From Candidatus Manganitrophaceae bacterium (GTDB lineage Bacteria > Nitrospirota > Nitrospiria > SBBL01 > Manganitrophaceae), in the NCBI GenBank assembly GCA_016200325.1, contig JACQEZ010000020.1, forward strand, positions 372,001 to 436,000: 64,000 bases of DNA, given 5' to 3'. How positions within the stretch are numbered: the stretch's first letter is position 1; each line of letters opens with the position of its first letter. Below the pieces are notes generated by a model that worked only from the letters and a program-made list of their open reading frames with translations, did not search any database and was not told the DNA's origin. This document shows, piece after piece, positions 35,843 to 44,288 of the stretch. Made by a program: the position numbers and the translations under genes.

Positions 35843-35871
35843 TTGACAGGCCTGAATCAGCTTGTTAGTAT
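35843..35871 (+). promoter_or_regulatory. Sigma-70 promoter for the MBL-fold hydrolase
   Basis: TTGACA (6/6), a 17-bp spacer and TAGTAT (4/6), with a leader of about 22 nt before the GTG start. Confidence 0.65.
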
Positions 35872-35899
35872 AAGTTGTCTTCCTTGGAGTCTGTAAGAA

Positions 35900-36523
35900 G
35901 TGATCTTCGAGTCTTTCGCGGTCGGGCCGTTTCAGTGTAACTGCATCCTCCTCGCCTGTGAGGAGACGCGCAGCGCGGTCGTCTTCGATCCGGGAGAAGA
36001 GGCCGACCGGATTCTCGCGTCGCTCGCGCGACTGGAGTTGAATGCGATCTTTCTTTTTCATACCCATGCCCATCTCGACCATGTCGGCGCCACCGATGCG
36101 GTGAGAAAGAAAACCGGCGCCGCCACCGGGCTTCATGAAGACGACATGATCCTCTGCGAAAATCTTCATATCCAGGCGGCGCTCTTTGGGCTGCCGACCC
36201 CCCCGACCCCGCCGATCGACCACTTCCTCAAACATGGCGATCGCTTTAGCTTCGGAAAAGAGCGGGTCGAAGTGATTCATACCCCCGGCCACACGCCGGG
36301 GAGCATCAGCTTTTTTATTCCGGGCACCGGCCTTCTCACCGGCGACACCCTTTTCGCCGGGAGCATCGGCCGGACCGATCTGTGGGGAGGGTCCCATCCG
36401 ACATTGATTTCATCGATCGAGCGACAGCTGCTCTCGTTTCCGGACGACACGGTCGTTTATCCCGGCCATGGAGGGCGGACGACCATTGGAAAGGAACGGA
36501 AGAGCAACCCTTTTCTCATCTGA
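35900..36523 (+). CDS. MBL-fold metallo-hydrolase (glyoxalase II-like)
   Basis: 207 residues. The metallo-beta-lactamase motif THAHLDHVG supplies the first zinc ligands. Further ligands are His in HTPGHTPGS, Asp in LTGDTLF and His in VYPGHGG, all in order. The family covers hydroxyacylglutathione hydrolases and related thioesterases, and the YcbL/GloB-like short form fits best by length. The start is GTG behind a good promoter, with only a weak ribosome site. Four Pro-Thr repeats (PTPPTPP) mark a loop before the last ligands. Confidence 0.88.
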   Translation: MIFESFAVGPFQCNCILLACEETRSAVVFDPGEEADRILASLARLELNAIFLFHTHAHLDHVGATDAVRKKTGAATGLHEDDMILCENLHIQAALFGLPTPPTPPIDHFLKHGDRFSFGKERVEVIHTPGHTPGSISFFIPGTGLLTGDTLFAGSIGRTDLWGGSHPTLISSIERQLLSFPDDTVVYPGHGGRTTIGKERKSNPFLI

Positions 36524-36583
36524 GTCGAACGCGGTATCGGACTCGTGAGGATACTTTTGAAGGATGAATAAAGGAGGAAGAGA

Positions 36584-36778
36584 TTGAGCACCCTTTACGG
36601 CGTTATCTGCCCCTACTGTCAGAAAAAGGCCTTTGTTCAGGTCCCCGACACCCCTCCTCCCGGCCCCGGTGACAGTGAGGTGGAAGTGACCGAAGAGAGC
36701 CCCTGTACCGTCTGTGGAAAAATGATCGTCGCCTATACGAAGTCGAATGCCGAATGGGGGGTGAGGCAGAAAAAATGA
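36584..36778 (+). CDS. Small zinc-ribbon protein
   Basis: 64 residues starting at TTG behind a strong AAAGGAGGAAGAG site. Two CxxC pairs (CPYC near residue 9 and CTVC near 41) form a zinc ribbon; a Pro/Asp/Glu-rich loop separates them. I do not recognise a named family. The 3' end overlaps the deacetylase gene in ATGA, so the two are translationally coupled and may act together. Confidence 0.7.
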   Translation: MSTLYGVICPYCQKKAFVQVPDTPPPGPGDSEVEVTEESPCTVCGKMIVAYTKSNAEWGVRQKK

Positions 36779-37719
36779 AGACCGGTTTTGTCTCTCATCC
36801 GATCTATCGCCAACATGATACCGGCCCTTCTCATCCGGAGTCGCCGCAGCGGCTTGCTTCGATTGAAGGACATCTCGTCAAGACCGGTCTGATTTCGGAG
36901 CTTATTGAAATCGCGCCGGCCACCTATCCGGACTTGGCCGATTGGATTGGCGCGGTGCATCAGCCGACCTATTATCAGACGCTCCAAAAGTTGGTTCCCG
37001 ATCGTCAACGGGTCTACCTCGATCCCGATACCCCCTTTGCGCCGATGTCGCTTCCGGCGGCGGAGAAGGCGGTGGCCGGCGTCCTGACCGCGATCGACCG
37101 GGTGATGTCGGGGAATGTCCAAAACGCGTTCTGCGCCGTCCGGCCGCCGGGACACCATGCCGAGGCGGACCGCGCGATGGGGTTCTGTCTGCTCAATAAT
37201 GTCGCGATCGGCGCACGGTATCTCCAGAAAAAGTATCGGCTGCCGAAGGTCTTCATTCTTGATTGGGATGTCCACCACGGAAACGGAACGCAGCATATCT
37301 TCTACGCCGATCCGACCGTCTTTTATTTCAGCACACACCAATATCCTTTTTATCCGGGGACCGGCTCGGAAAGGGAGCGGGGAGCGGGCGCGGGCGAAGG
37401 GTTCACCCTCAACGTGCCGATGGCATCAGGGGACGGGGATCGGGAGATGTTGGAGCGATTCGAGAAGGTGCTGGCGCCGACGCTCTCCGCATTCAATCCC
37501 GACTTCATCTTGATCTCGGCCGGTTTCGATGCGCATCGGGACGATCCGCTGGCGAGTTTGGCGGTGACGGCGAGGGGATTTGCGGAGATGACCGAGATCG
37601 TTCGGTCTCTCGCGGAGACGCATTGTCAGGGGAGGGTCGTTTCCTGCTTGGAAGGAGGATACAACCTCGCTGCATTGGCCCGGTCGGTCGGGGAGCACCT
37701 CACGGTCTTATCCCGGTAG
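36775..37719 (+). CDS. Histone-deacetylase superfamily amidohydrolase (AcuC/class II type)
   Basis: About 314 residues. Zinc and catalytic residues are all present: RPPGHHAEADRAMGFCLLNN (His dyad), DWDVHHGNGT (Asp and His ligands), SAGFDAHRDDPL (Asp ligand) and CLEGGY (GGY loop). These enzymes remove acetyl or acyl groups from lysines or polyamines, or act on acetoin-related substrates. The sequence is closest to class II HDAC-like bacterial proteins, and the natural substrate cannot be told. The ATG at 36775 lies within the stop of the zinc-ribbon gene. It ends 12 bp from the convergent DUF2203 gene. Confidence 0.92.
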   Translation: MKTGFVSHPIYRQHDTGPSHPESPQRLASIEGHLVKTGLISELIEIAPATYPDLADWIGAVHQPTYYQTLQKLVPDRQRVYLDPDTPFAPMSLPAAEKAVAGVLTAIDRVMSGNVQNAFCAVRPPGHHAEADRAMGFCLLNNVAIGARYLQKKYRLPKVFILDWDVHHGNGTQHIFYADPTVFYFSTHQYPFYPGTGSERERGAGAGEGFTLNVPMASGDGDREMLERFEKVLAPTLSAFNPDFILISAGFDAHRDDPLASLAVTARGFAEMTEIVRSLAETHCQGRVVSCLEGGYNLAALARSVGEHLTVLSR

Positions 37720-37731
37720 CGTCGGTTCAAT

Positions 37732-38079
37732 TTAAAAGAGTTTGCTGCGACCGGCGAATCCCTCGGTATAACCGTGGAAATATTCGAGGTTCGGCTCCGG
37801 ATACTGCCAGCAGTAATAACCCTCGCCATTGTCGAAATCGACCAGCCAGAGTCCTTTTACTTCACATCCGAGCTGTTCGATGTCCTGAACCCAGTTGTTC
37901 ACGACCATCGCCTGCCGCTTCTCATACCGCTTCTTCTGTTCCTCATCGCGAAGGGCATAGATCTGGGCCGCCAACACGGTGATCTCCTGGACCGCTCCCG
38001 TCGTGACCTTCTGAATTTGGGGAAGGAGGGTCAACGCGTCATCGTATGTAAAAATCCGCTTCTTTTTATATTCCGACAT
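37732..38079 (-). CDS. DUF2203 family protein
   Basis: About 115 residues. The start (RIFTYDDALTLLPQIQKV) and the end (GLWLVDFDNGEGYYCWQYPEP, then EYFHGYTEGFAGRSKL) match DUF2203, a family of unknown function with a helical N-terminal half and a C-terminal segment ending in GFAGR. Likely soluble and cytoplasmic. The start at 38079 is chosen over a longer form that would read through a small inverted repeat (ACATCA...TGATGT, 38084-38102). Confidence 0.85.
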   Translation of the reverse strand: MSEYKKKRIFTYDDALTLLPQIQKVTTGAVQEITVLAAQIYALRDEEQKKRYEKRQAMVVNNWVQDIEQLGCEVKGLWLVDFDNGEGYYCWQYPEPNLEYFHGYTEGFAGRSKLF

Positions 38080-38207
38080 GGTTACATCACTCCGGATGAT
38101 GTCAAACATAAAGATAAAATAAAGACGGGCCGCGTTCGGCAGCCGGAACAGATGGCCGCTTCTTTCGGCAATATCTTAGCTTGATTATATCGCTGTTGAA
38201 TCAGTGA

Positions 38208-39434
38208 TTACAACATGGTGGAGCTGCGACGGCGCTTCTGTTTCATCTCGGCGAGATCCTTCTCCGTGATTCCCAGGAGGTAGAGGATTGCGTCGAGGTT
38301 CTTCTGGGTAATGCTGTAATGGGCCTCCGCGCGCACGCGCGGCTTGGCATTGAATGCGATTCCAAGACCGGCCCGGGTGATCATCGGAAGGTCGTTCGCG
38401 CCGTCTCCGATCGCGATCACCTGATCGAGGGTGATCTTTTCTTTCCGGGCGATCTCTTCCATCAGCGCCGCCTTCTTTTTTCCATCGACGATCTCACCGA
38501 CGATCTCGCCGGTGACCACCCCCTCCTTAATCTCTAAGCTGTTGGAGTAGGCATAGTCGAGTCCAAGCGATTCCTTGACCCGGGAGCTGAAATAATCGAA
38601 GCCTCCCGAGAGGACGGCCGTTCGATAGCCCAATTTTTTGAGAACGGAAACCAGCTCTTTCGCCCCCGGCGTAAACGGCATCCGTTTATAGACCCGTTGC
38701 AGCGCGCCGACCGGAAGGCCCTTCAGGAGGCGGACCCGCTCACGAAGCGCTTCCGGAAAGGAGAGCTCTCCATTCATTGCCCGGTGAGTGATCGCAATGA
38801 CCTTTTCGCCGACGCCGGCCTCCTTGGCGAGCTCATCAATCCCCTCGATCTGCACCAGCGTCGAGTCCATGTCCATCACGATCAGCCGTTTGGCGCGGCG
38901 GAAGAGGTTTTCTTCCTGGACGGCGATATCGACCCCGAACTCGGCGTTCAGATGAAGAAGCTTTCGTGTGAGAAGACGGGGATCGATCGGCCGGGTCGCC
39001 GAGAGGGTCATTTCAATACATTCGAGCTCTTTTCGGGCGAGCGTGTGGATCTTCTGGATATTCACCCGCTCTTTCGATAGAAGGGCGGCGAGCTTGGCGA
39101 TGACCTGCATCGTCACCGCAGACCCCAGGCAGGTAACGACATAATTCTGGGCGGCCGGCTTTTTTAAAACCTCGGCCGGACGGATGACCTTAAAATCGAG
39201 AGAAAGGCCGAACTCATGGGCGCAGAAGAGGAGATCGCGCAGGAGCGGTTTCTCCGACGTTTCGGTCGGGGCGACCTCAATGAGTATCGACAGAGTGAGA
39301 AGGGAGCGGGTGACGACCTGCTCAACGTCGAGAAGCCGAACGTCCGATTCGGCCAAGAGCGCCATCAGCGCCGCCGTGATTCCGGGTTGATCGGGTCCGG
39401 TGACCGTCAGAAGGAGCGCTTTTTTCTTTGCCAT
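38208..39434 (-). CDS. serB: Phosphoserine phosphatase with N-terminal ACT domains
   Basis: About 408 residues. Two ACT-type regulatory domains (LLLTVTGPDQPGITAALMAL; then NYVVTCLGSAVTMQVIAKL) precede a HAD phosphatase with VMDMDSTLVQIEG (nucleophile and acid Asp), LSGGFDYF and IGDGANDLPM. It performs the last step of serine synthesis. ACT domains suggest serine feedback. The start at 39434 has GAAGGA upstream; a candidate promoter (minus-strand TTGCCT, 18 bp, TATAAC at 39462-39491) lies just before it. Confidence 0.95.
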   Translation of the reverse strand: MAKKKALLLTVTGPDQPGITAALMALLAESDVRLLDVEQVVTRSLLTLSILIEVAPTETSEKPLLRDLLFCAHEFGLSLDFKVIRPAEVLKKPAAQNYVVTCLGSAVTMQVIAKLAALLSKERVNIQKIHTLARKELECIEMTLSATRPIDPRLLTRKLLHLNAEFGVDIAVQEENLFRRAKRLIVMDMDSTLVQIEGIDELAKEAGVGEKVIAITHRAMNGELSFPEALRERVRLLKGLPVGALQRVYKRMPFTPGAKELVSVLKKLGYRTAVLSGGFDYFSSRVKESLGLDYAYSNSLEIKEGVVTGEIVGEIVDGKKKAALMEEIARKEKITLDQVIAIGDGANDLPMITRAGLGIAFNAKPRVRAEAHYSITQKNLDAILYLLGITEKDLAEMKQKRRRSSTML

Positions 39435-39461
39435 GAGATTCCTTCTCAAGAAAGATTTCCA

Positions 39462-39491
39462 GTTATACAAGATAAGCGGGACCGAAGGCAA
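39462..39491 (-). promoter_or_regulatory. Candidate promoter for serB
   Basis: Minus strand: TTGCCT (4/6), an 18-bp spacer and TATAAC (5/6), about 20 nt before the mRNA leader of serB. Weaker than the divergent promoter of the SagB-like gene. Confidence 0.4.
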
Positions 39492-39544
39492 GTATTTTTA
39501 GTCGCTCGGTCGGCAAGGCAGGCATCGTAATTTCCATCCTCTAA

Positions 39545-39573
39545 TTGACACCACTCTTTTTCTATATTAGATT
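39545..39573 (+). promoter_or_regulatory. Sigma-70 promoter for the SagB-Nudix-lipoprotein operon
   Basis: TTGACA (6/6), a 17-bp spacer and TAGATT (4/6). The predicted leader is about 48 nt. Divergent from serB. Confidence 0.65.
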
Positions 39574-39627
39574 AGGGTGTTTTATTGAAAAGTATTGTCA
39601 TCGCGCCTCGCCTTTTAGGAAAAATAA

Positions 39628-41157
39628 ATGGAAAAAAAAGCCCTTGCCGAGATTTACCATGAAGAGACGAAGTACCATGAGGCGCGAATGGGGAAGTTCC
39701 AGCGGCCGCTCGATTGGGGGGCGCAGCCTTCTCCCTATAAAGAATATCATAGTGAGAAAAAGATCGATCTTGTCCCTTACCTTCCCTTTCAGAATAACCC
39801 CTTTACCGGAGAGCCGCTGCCGCCGCCCAAAGAGCAGGGGGGCTATCCCTTCGGCATCGGCGAGATCTCTCGCCTCCTCTATTTTACAAATGGTGTGACC
39901 GGCATTCTTCAGTATCCCACCGGTCAGACATTGACCCTCCGCGCGGCGCCGACGGCGGGGGGGCTCTATCCGACCGAGATCTATGTCGCCCTCCGGGGTC
40001 TCTCAAATATCGACGACGGCATTTACAATTTTCAAGTGAAAGACCATTCACTCGTTTTGGTCTGGGAGGGAAATTTTTGGGAGCAGATCGAGCGCTACTG
40101 TATGCGCCACGAGGCGGTCGCCGAATCAAACCTCCTCCTGATCATGACCGCCGTCTATCAGCGAAGCGCTTGGCGGTATCAGGAGCGGGCCTATCGCCGG
40201 ATTCTTCTCGATACCGGACACGTCCTCGGCAACCTGGTCGTCTATGCCAAAGAGGAGGGGTTTACCGCCTATCCGATCGGCGGCTTTCTCGACACCTCTT
40301 TAAATCGTCTCCTCTTTCTGGATGACTCGGAGGAAGGGGTGCTCGTCGTCGCGGCGCTTCCCCAGAGCGAAAAGGTCGATCCGGAAGCGATCCGCCCGAC
40401 CTCGGCGGTCGCCTCCCAGCCGATACCGAAGGGGGAAAACGATTTGAAAATGCTTCAGCTGCAACTCCATCGGGTCTCGTCTATTCTACCGGGGGAGAAG
40501 ACCGATCTCTCGACCGTTCGCCAGCCCCCCGATTTGGAGGTGTTCGATTCGAAATATAAATTTAAAGAGGCGGTCCCATTGCCGGAAATTCCGATGCAGT
40601 GGGGAGAGGGGGTCGGACAGACGATCCTGCTGCGCCGCTCCACGCGCGGTTTTTCGGGAGAAGGTTTTTTAAAAGAAGAGCTCGCGCCGATTTTGGAATA
40701 TGCCTATTCCCCTCTCGAGGGGGTTCCGGTCCCGCTTTTCGATCCGTCGCTGCTCGAAACCTATATCGTCGTGCAGCGGGTGGTCGGGTTGCAGGAAGGG
40801 GTCTACTATCTGGTGCCTCAGAAGAATGAGCTGCGGCTTCTGACCGCGGGTGATTTCCGCGAGCAGACCTGGCATTTTTGTCTCGGTCAGGAGTTGGCCC
40901 GGGATGCGGCGGCGATTGTCATCCATATCGCTCACCTGAAGAAGGCGATTGAGAAATATGGAGACCGCGCCTACCGCTATCTTCACCTCGATGCGGGACA
41001 GGTCGGAGAGCGATTAAATTTGGCGGCAATCCGGCTCGGTCTGGGGGTCAGCGGAATCGGCGGTTTTTACGATGATGAGGTCAATGCCCTGCTGGGATTG
41101 TCCCTCGACGAAATCGTCGTCTACATTACCGCATTGGGAAGGCCCCGTCCTTCATGA
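39628..41157 (+). CDS. Tandem SagB/ThcOx-family FMN dehydrogenase
   Basis: 509 residues with two nitroreductase-fold SagB-type domains. The first has TLRAAPTAGGLYPTEIYVAL and AYRRILLDTGHVLGNL; the second has LLRRSTRGFSG near residue 330 and RYLHLDAGQVGERLNLAA, then GIGGFYDDEVN. In thiopeptide-type clusters SagB oxidises azolines to azoles with FMN, but no YcaO cyclase or precursor peptide is seen here. Stand-alone tandem forms occur widely and have unknown substrates. The ATG follows its own promoter. Its stop overlaps the Nudix start (ATGA). Confidence 0.85.
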   Translation: MEKKALAEIYHEETKYHEARMGKFQRPLDWGAQPSPYKEYHSEKKIDLVPYLPFQNNPFTGEPLPPPKEQGGYPFGIGEISRLLYFTNGVTGILQYPTGQTLTLRAAPTAGGLYPTEIYVALRGLSNIDDGIYNFQVKDHSLVLVWEGNFWEQIERYCMRHEAVAESNLLLIMTAVYQRSAWRYQERAYRRILLDTGHVLGNLVVYAKEEGFTAYPIGGFLDTSLNRLLFLDDSEEGVLVVAALPQSEKVDPEAIRPTSAVASQPIPKGENDLKMLQLQLHRVSSILPGEKTDLSTVRQPPDLEVFDSKYKFKEAVPLPEIPMQWGEGVGQTILLRRSTRGFSGEGFLKEELAPILEYAYSPLEGVPVPLFDPSLLETYIVVQRVVGLQEGVYYLVPQKNELRLLTAGDFREQTWHFCLGQELARDAAAIVIHIAHLKKAIEKYGDRAYRYLHLDAGQVGERLNLAAIRLGLGVSGIGGFYDDEVNALLGLSLDEIVVYITALGRPRPS

Positions 41158-41774
41158 AGGGGGAGGGACCTCGGCGGACGCCCGCCCTGGAACAGTTTTG
41201 GGATGTTTTGACCCGCTCCGTGGAGGCCCGAAAGGGCCTTGTCCTGCAGAAGCCGACCCTCCGACCTGCCGCCGTCTTGATTCCTTTTTTTGAAAAGGAG
41301 GGCGCGCCTTTTCTCCTCCTGACCAAACGGAGCGGCGGGGTGCAGCGGCATCCGGGGGAGATTGCTTTTCCGGGAGGGTGCCTGGAGCCGGCCGACGCCG
41401 ATTTATTCGAGACCGCGCTGCGAGAGGGTCGGGAAGAGATCGGCCTTGAGCCGAAGGCCGTTCGGCTGATTGGTCGTCTGGACGACCATGAAACGGTCAG
41501 CGGTTTCTCGGTAACTCCTTTCGTCGCCCGGATCTCCTATCCCTATTCATTTCGGCTTGATCTCCGAGAGGTGACCGCGCTGATCGAGGTCCCATTCTAT
41601 TTCTTAACAGACCCCGGCCAGGGTCGCGAGCGGACGATTTTGTTCCGCGGAAACAACCGGACGGTTCGATCTTATCTTTATAACGGAAACGACATTTGGG
41701 GAGCGACGGCGGAGATCATCCACGGTCTCGTCTCCCGTTTTCGAGTGACAGCGCAATGGAGTGGGAGACGATGA
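41154..41774 (+). CDS. Nudix hydrolase, CoA-pyrophosphatase type
   Basis: 206 residues. The Nudix box is GGCLEPADADLFETALREGREEIGL, with the REGREEIG core binding Mg2+. RHPGEIAFPGG just before it is the UPF0035-type signature of CoA/ADP-ribose pyrophosphatases (NudL-like). It cleaves CoA or related nucleoside diphosphates into phosphopantetheine and 3',5'-ADP. Coupled to the SagB-like gene upstream and to the lipoprotein downstream by 4-nt overlaps at both ends. Confidence 0.88.
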   Translation: MKGEGPRRTPALEQFWDVLTRSVEARKGLVLQKPTLRPAAVLIPFFEKEGAPFLLLTKRSGGVQRHPGEIAFPGGCLEPADADLFETALREGREEIGLEPKAVRLIGRLDDHETVSGFSVTPFVARISYPYSFRLDLREVTALIEVPFYFLTDPGQGRERTILFRGNNRTVRSYLYNGNDIWGATAEIIHGLVSRFRVTAQWSGRR

Positions 41775-42622
41775 AGAGAATTGATCGAAGCGTGGGTTTC
41801 GGCGTCGCGTTCTTGTCGGTCTTTATTTTGGCCGGTTGTTTCGGTCCGAAAGAGCCGCCACGCTACCTAGACGAGGGAGAGCATCACCTGGTCCGACTCG
41901 ATCGCGCACCCGATTCGACCCGATACGACCATCCCGCCGAAGTCGATCCGGAGGCGATTCGGGGTGCGCTCGGATCATTGATGGTCCGCCACGAGATCTC
42001 TTTTTTAAACCGGCTTCTGACGCAGCAGAAGGAGCTAAAAAGCCCAGCCTTTACGCCGGAGGAAGCAGCCTTGTTGAGCGGCCGGCTGAAGGACGCTCTC
42101 GCGAAAGCGACCCCCGAGGAATGGGTCGCTTTTTTTCTGACGACTCGGAGAGACAGCCTGACGACGGAGGTCACCTCCGGCGTCGTGTACATGAAGGACA
42201 AAGCGCTCCAGTTGATGTTTGCGAATGATCATACCGCCCTTTCAAATGATCATCATCCCTATATTCCGAAAGAGAATCCGCTTCATCCCTACGAGCCGGG
42301 AAATTTTGAGCTGATTCTCCAGCCGCATCAGCGAAAAATTTCGGAAGGAGTAGGGCACGGCGTTCAGGCGGTGGCGGTCGACCTGACCGCGTCGGCGATG
42401 GAGCCGATACCGGCCTCTTCTGCTGTTGAGACAAAGGTGGAAGAGAAGAAATCGGTCGCGCCGTCAACCGTTTCACCCGACGCGAACGAAGGTGCGCGGG
42501 AAAGTGTGCGACTGGAAGGTCCGCTCCGTCTTTTAAAAAAATGGAAAGAAGAGGGGCTGATTACCGAGGAGGAATACAAGGATAAAAAGGCCGAATTGCT
42601 GAAATCACTCGATGTCAAATAG
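41771..42622 (+). CDS. Lipoprotein with a C-terminal SHOCT domain
   Basis: About 283 residues. A signal sequence ends in lipobox FILAGC, so Cys near residue 22 should be lipidated. The middle part is helical (FLNRLLTQQKELKSPAFTPEEA) with no recognised domain, then comes a Glu/Pro/Ser-rich linker. The last about 30 residues (LLKKWKEEGLITEEEYKDKKAELL) are a SHOCT motif, a short helical unit found at protein ends and linked to oligomer formation. It is the third gene of the SagB-Nudix operon. Function unknown. Confidence 0.75.
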   Translation: MKRIDRSVGFGVAFLSVFILAGCFGPKEPPRYLDEGEHHLVRLDRAPDSTRYDHPAEVDPEAIRGALGSLMVRHEISFLNRLLTQQKELKSPAFTPEEAALLSGRLKDALAKATPEEWVAFFLTTRRDSLTTEVTSGVVYMKDKALQLMFANDHTALSNDHHPYIPKENPLHPYEPGNFELILQPHQRKISEGVGHGVQAVAVDLTASAMEPIPASSAVETKVEEKKSVAPSTVSPDANEGARESVRLEGPLRLLKKWKEEGLITEEEYKDKKAELLKSLDVK

Positions 42623-42634
42623 GAGGTAGATCGA

Positions 42635-42913
42635 ATGGCGGATGTCACCTGTATCCGATGCGGCCAAACGCGCGGGGAAATCGAAGGGATGCCGTATGGA
42701 GGAAAAGTCGGAGAAGAGCTGAAAGCGAAAGTGTGTAATGTCTGCTGGAAGGAGTGGTATGATATGTCGGTCAAAATTATCAACGAATACCGGCTGAATC
42801 TCCGAGAGCCGGCGGCGCGGGAGTTTCTTGCCACCCAAATGCGGATTTTCTTCAAAATGCAGGAACCCCCGAAGGAAAATGGAATCCGAATCGGGGAGCC
42901 TCCGACCCATTAA
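42635..42913 (+). CDS. Fe(2+)-trafficking-like protein with two CxxC pairs
   Basis: 92 residues. The central and C-terminal part (LKAKVCNVCWKEWYDMSVKIINEYRLNLREPAAREFL) matches the YggX/Fe(2+)-trafficking family (the W-x-x-W and INE-L-L segment). Unlike YggX, this one carries CIRC near residue 6 and CNVC near 34, which could bind zinc or iron. YggX lowers labile iron and protects Fe-S clusters, and a similar role is inferred. AGGAGG lies 9 nt before the ATG. It follows the SHOCT lipoprotein by 12 bp and may be the last gene of that operon. Confidence 0.8.
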   Translation: MADVTCIRCGQTRGEIEGMPYGGKVGEELKAKVCNVCWKEWYDMSVKIINEYRLNLREPAAREFLATQMRIFFKMQEPPKENGIRIGEPPTH

Positions 42914-42996
42914 AAGGGGGCGTATCGACGGATCTTCTCCCTCTGCGATGGACCCGGGATGAGGCTGATAAGCTCCGCGAAAACAGGCATCCCGCA

Positions 42997-43025
42997 TTGA
43001 CAAGGGTAAGGGCAACCGCTATAAT
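42997..43025 (+). promoter_or_regulatory. Perfect consensus sigma-70 promoter for yicC-remA-gmk-rpoZ-coaBC
   Basis: TTGACA, exactly 17 bp, TATAAT. Both boxes match the consensus at all six positions. The predicted start lies about 25 nt before the yicC ATG. Expected to be strong and constitutive. Confidence 0.85.
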
Positions 43026-43057
43026 CAGGCGCCCCATTAGATGAGGTGGAATGACGC

Positions 43058-43936
43058 ATGATCCGGAGCATGACCGGCTACGGTAGGGCTGAAGGAAGCT
43101 ACAAGGGGCGCTCGGTTGTCGTCGAGCTTCGCTCGGTGAATCATCGTTATTGCGATGTCGTCATCCGGCTTCCCAAAATGCTCTCCTCGGTAGAGGAGTC
43201 CCTTAAGAAGAAAGTTCAGTCGCGATTTACCCGAGGACACATTGAGCTCTCCATCAGCTTCAACGGCGGCGCAAGCGCCCCGAAGCAGTTCAAGCTCGAT
43301 GAGGAGTCGGCGGAAGCCTACTTTCATATTTTAAAAAAGCTGAAGGGGGCCCTTCGCCTCCCTGGAGAGATCGATCTCTCCCTTCTCACCCATTTCAAAG
43401 AGATCATTACGGTCGCCGAGCCGACCGAAGAATTGGCGCCGTTGGCCCGATTTATCGATCGGATCTTGGAGCGGTCGATGCGGGCGCTTGAGAAGATGCG
43501 GGCTGAAGAGGGGAAAGCGCTCGGCAATGATTTGATCGATCATCTGGGAGCGTTGGACCGGATGCTCGGCCTCATTAAGCAGCAGGAGAAGAAGGCGATC
43601 CAGGCCTATCATGAGCGTCTCCAAAAAAGGGTGGCGGAGTTGACCCAGGGCATTCCGGTCGACGCGACGCGCCTGGCCCAGGAGGTCGCCATCCTTGCCG
43701 ATCGAAGCGATATCAGCGAGGAGATCGCCCGTCTGAAAACCCACCTGGAGCAGTTCCAAAAGATGCTTCAGAAGGAAGAAGCGGTTGGACGAACGATTGA
43801 ATTTTTGATCCAAGAAATGAATCGAGAGGTCAATACCATCGGTTCGAAGGCAAGCGATGTCTCCATATCTCTCCAGGTGGTGTCGATGAAGAGCGTAATG
43901 GAAAAGATGCGAGAGCAGGTTCAAAATGTCGAGTAA
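43058..43936 (+). CDS. yicC: YicC/YloC family endoribonuclease
   Basis: 292 residues beginning MIRSMTGYGRAEG, the family hallmark, with RSVNHRYCDVVIRLP and a C-terminal DUF1732-type helical segment (FLIQEMNREVNTIGSKASDV). The E. coli and Bacillus homologues act as endoribonucleases that form hexameric clamps on RNA. It is the first gene behind the consensus promoter and lies next to remA and gmk, as in many bacteria. Confidence 0.93.
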   Translation: MIRSMTGYGRAEGSYKGRSVVVELRSVNHRYCDVVIRLPKMLSSVEESLKKKVQSRFTRGHIELSISFNGGASAPKQFKLDEESAEAYFHILKKLKGALRLPGEIDLSLLTHFKEIITVAEPTEELAPLARFIDRILERSMRALEKMRAEEGKALGNDLIDHLGALDRMLGLIKQQEKKAIQAYHERLQKRVAELTQGIPVDATRLAQEVAILADRSDISEEIARLKTHLEQFQKMLQKEEAVGRTIEFLIQEMNREVNTIGSKASDVSISLQVVSMKSVMEKMREQVQNVE

Positions 43937-43955
43937 GCCGCAGGGGTGAGGACGC

Positions 43956-44288
43956 ATGGCGTTCAGACTGGTTAACATTGGGTTTGGGAATGTCGTTCCC
44001 GCCTCTCGGATTGTCGCCGTGGTGGCGTCAAGCTCTTCTCCAATGAGACGCCTCAAAGAAGAAGCGAGAAAAGGGGGGAAGCTGGTCGATGCTTCCCAGG
44101 GAAGAAAGACGCGGACGGTCATTGTCACCGACAGCGGACATGTCATCCTCTCCGCCATTCAACCGGAAACGATTGCGCAGCGATTCGCTTCAGATGAAGA
44201 CGGTCTTGCCGCCTCGCTCTCTCTCGAGGAGCCGAAGAGAAAACGGAGGCGCGTCAATTCACCTTCGCGGATGGAGATCGATGGATAG
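43956..44288 (+). CDS. remA: RemA-like DNA-binding regulator (DUF370)
   Basis: 110 residues. [21 protein letters not shown] and [29 protein letters not shown] match RemA/DUF370, a ring-forming DNA-binding protein that activates biofilm-matrix genes in Bacillus. Here it has an extra C-terminal tail of about 20 basic residues ([11 protein letters not shown]), which may bind nucleic acid. It overlaps gmk by 8 nt. The yicC-remA-gmk-rpoZ order is conserved across phyla. Confidence 0.9.
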   Translation: MAFRLVNIGFGNVVPASRIVAVVASSSSPMRRLKEEARKGGKLVDASQGRKTRTVIVTDSGHVILSAIQPETIAQRFASDEDGLAASLSLEEPKRKRRRVNSPSRMEIDG

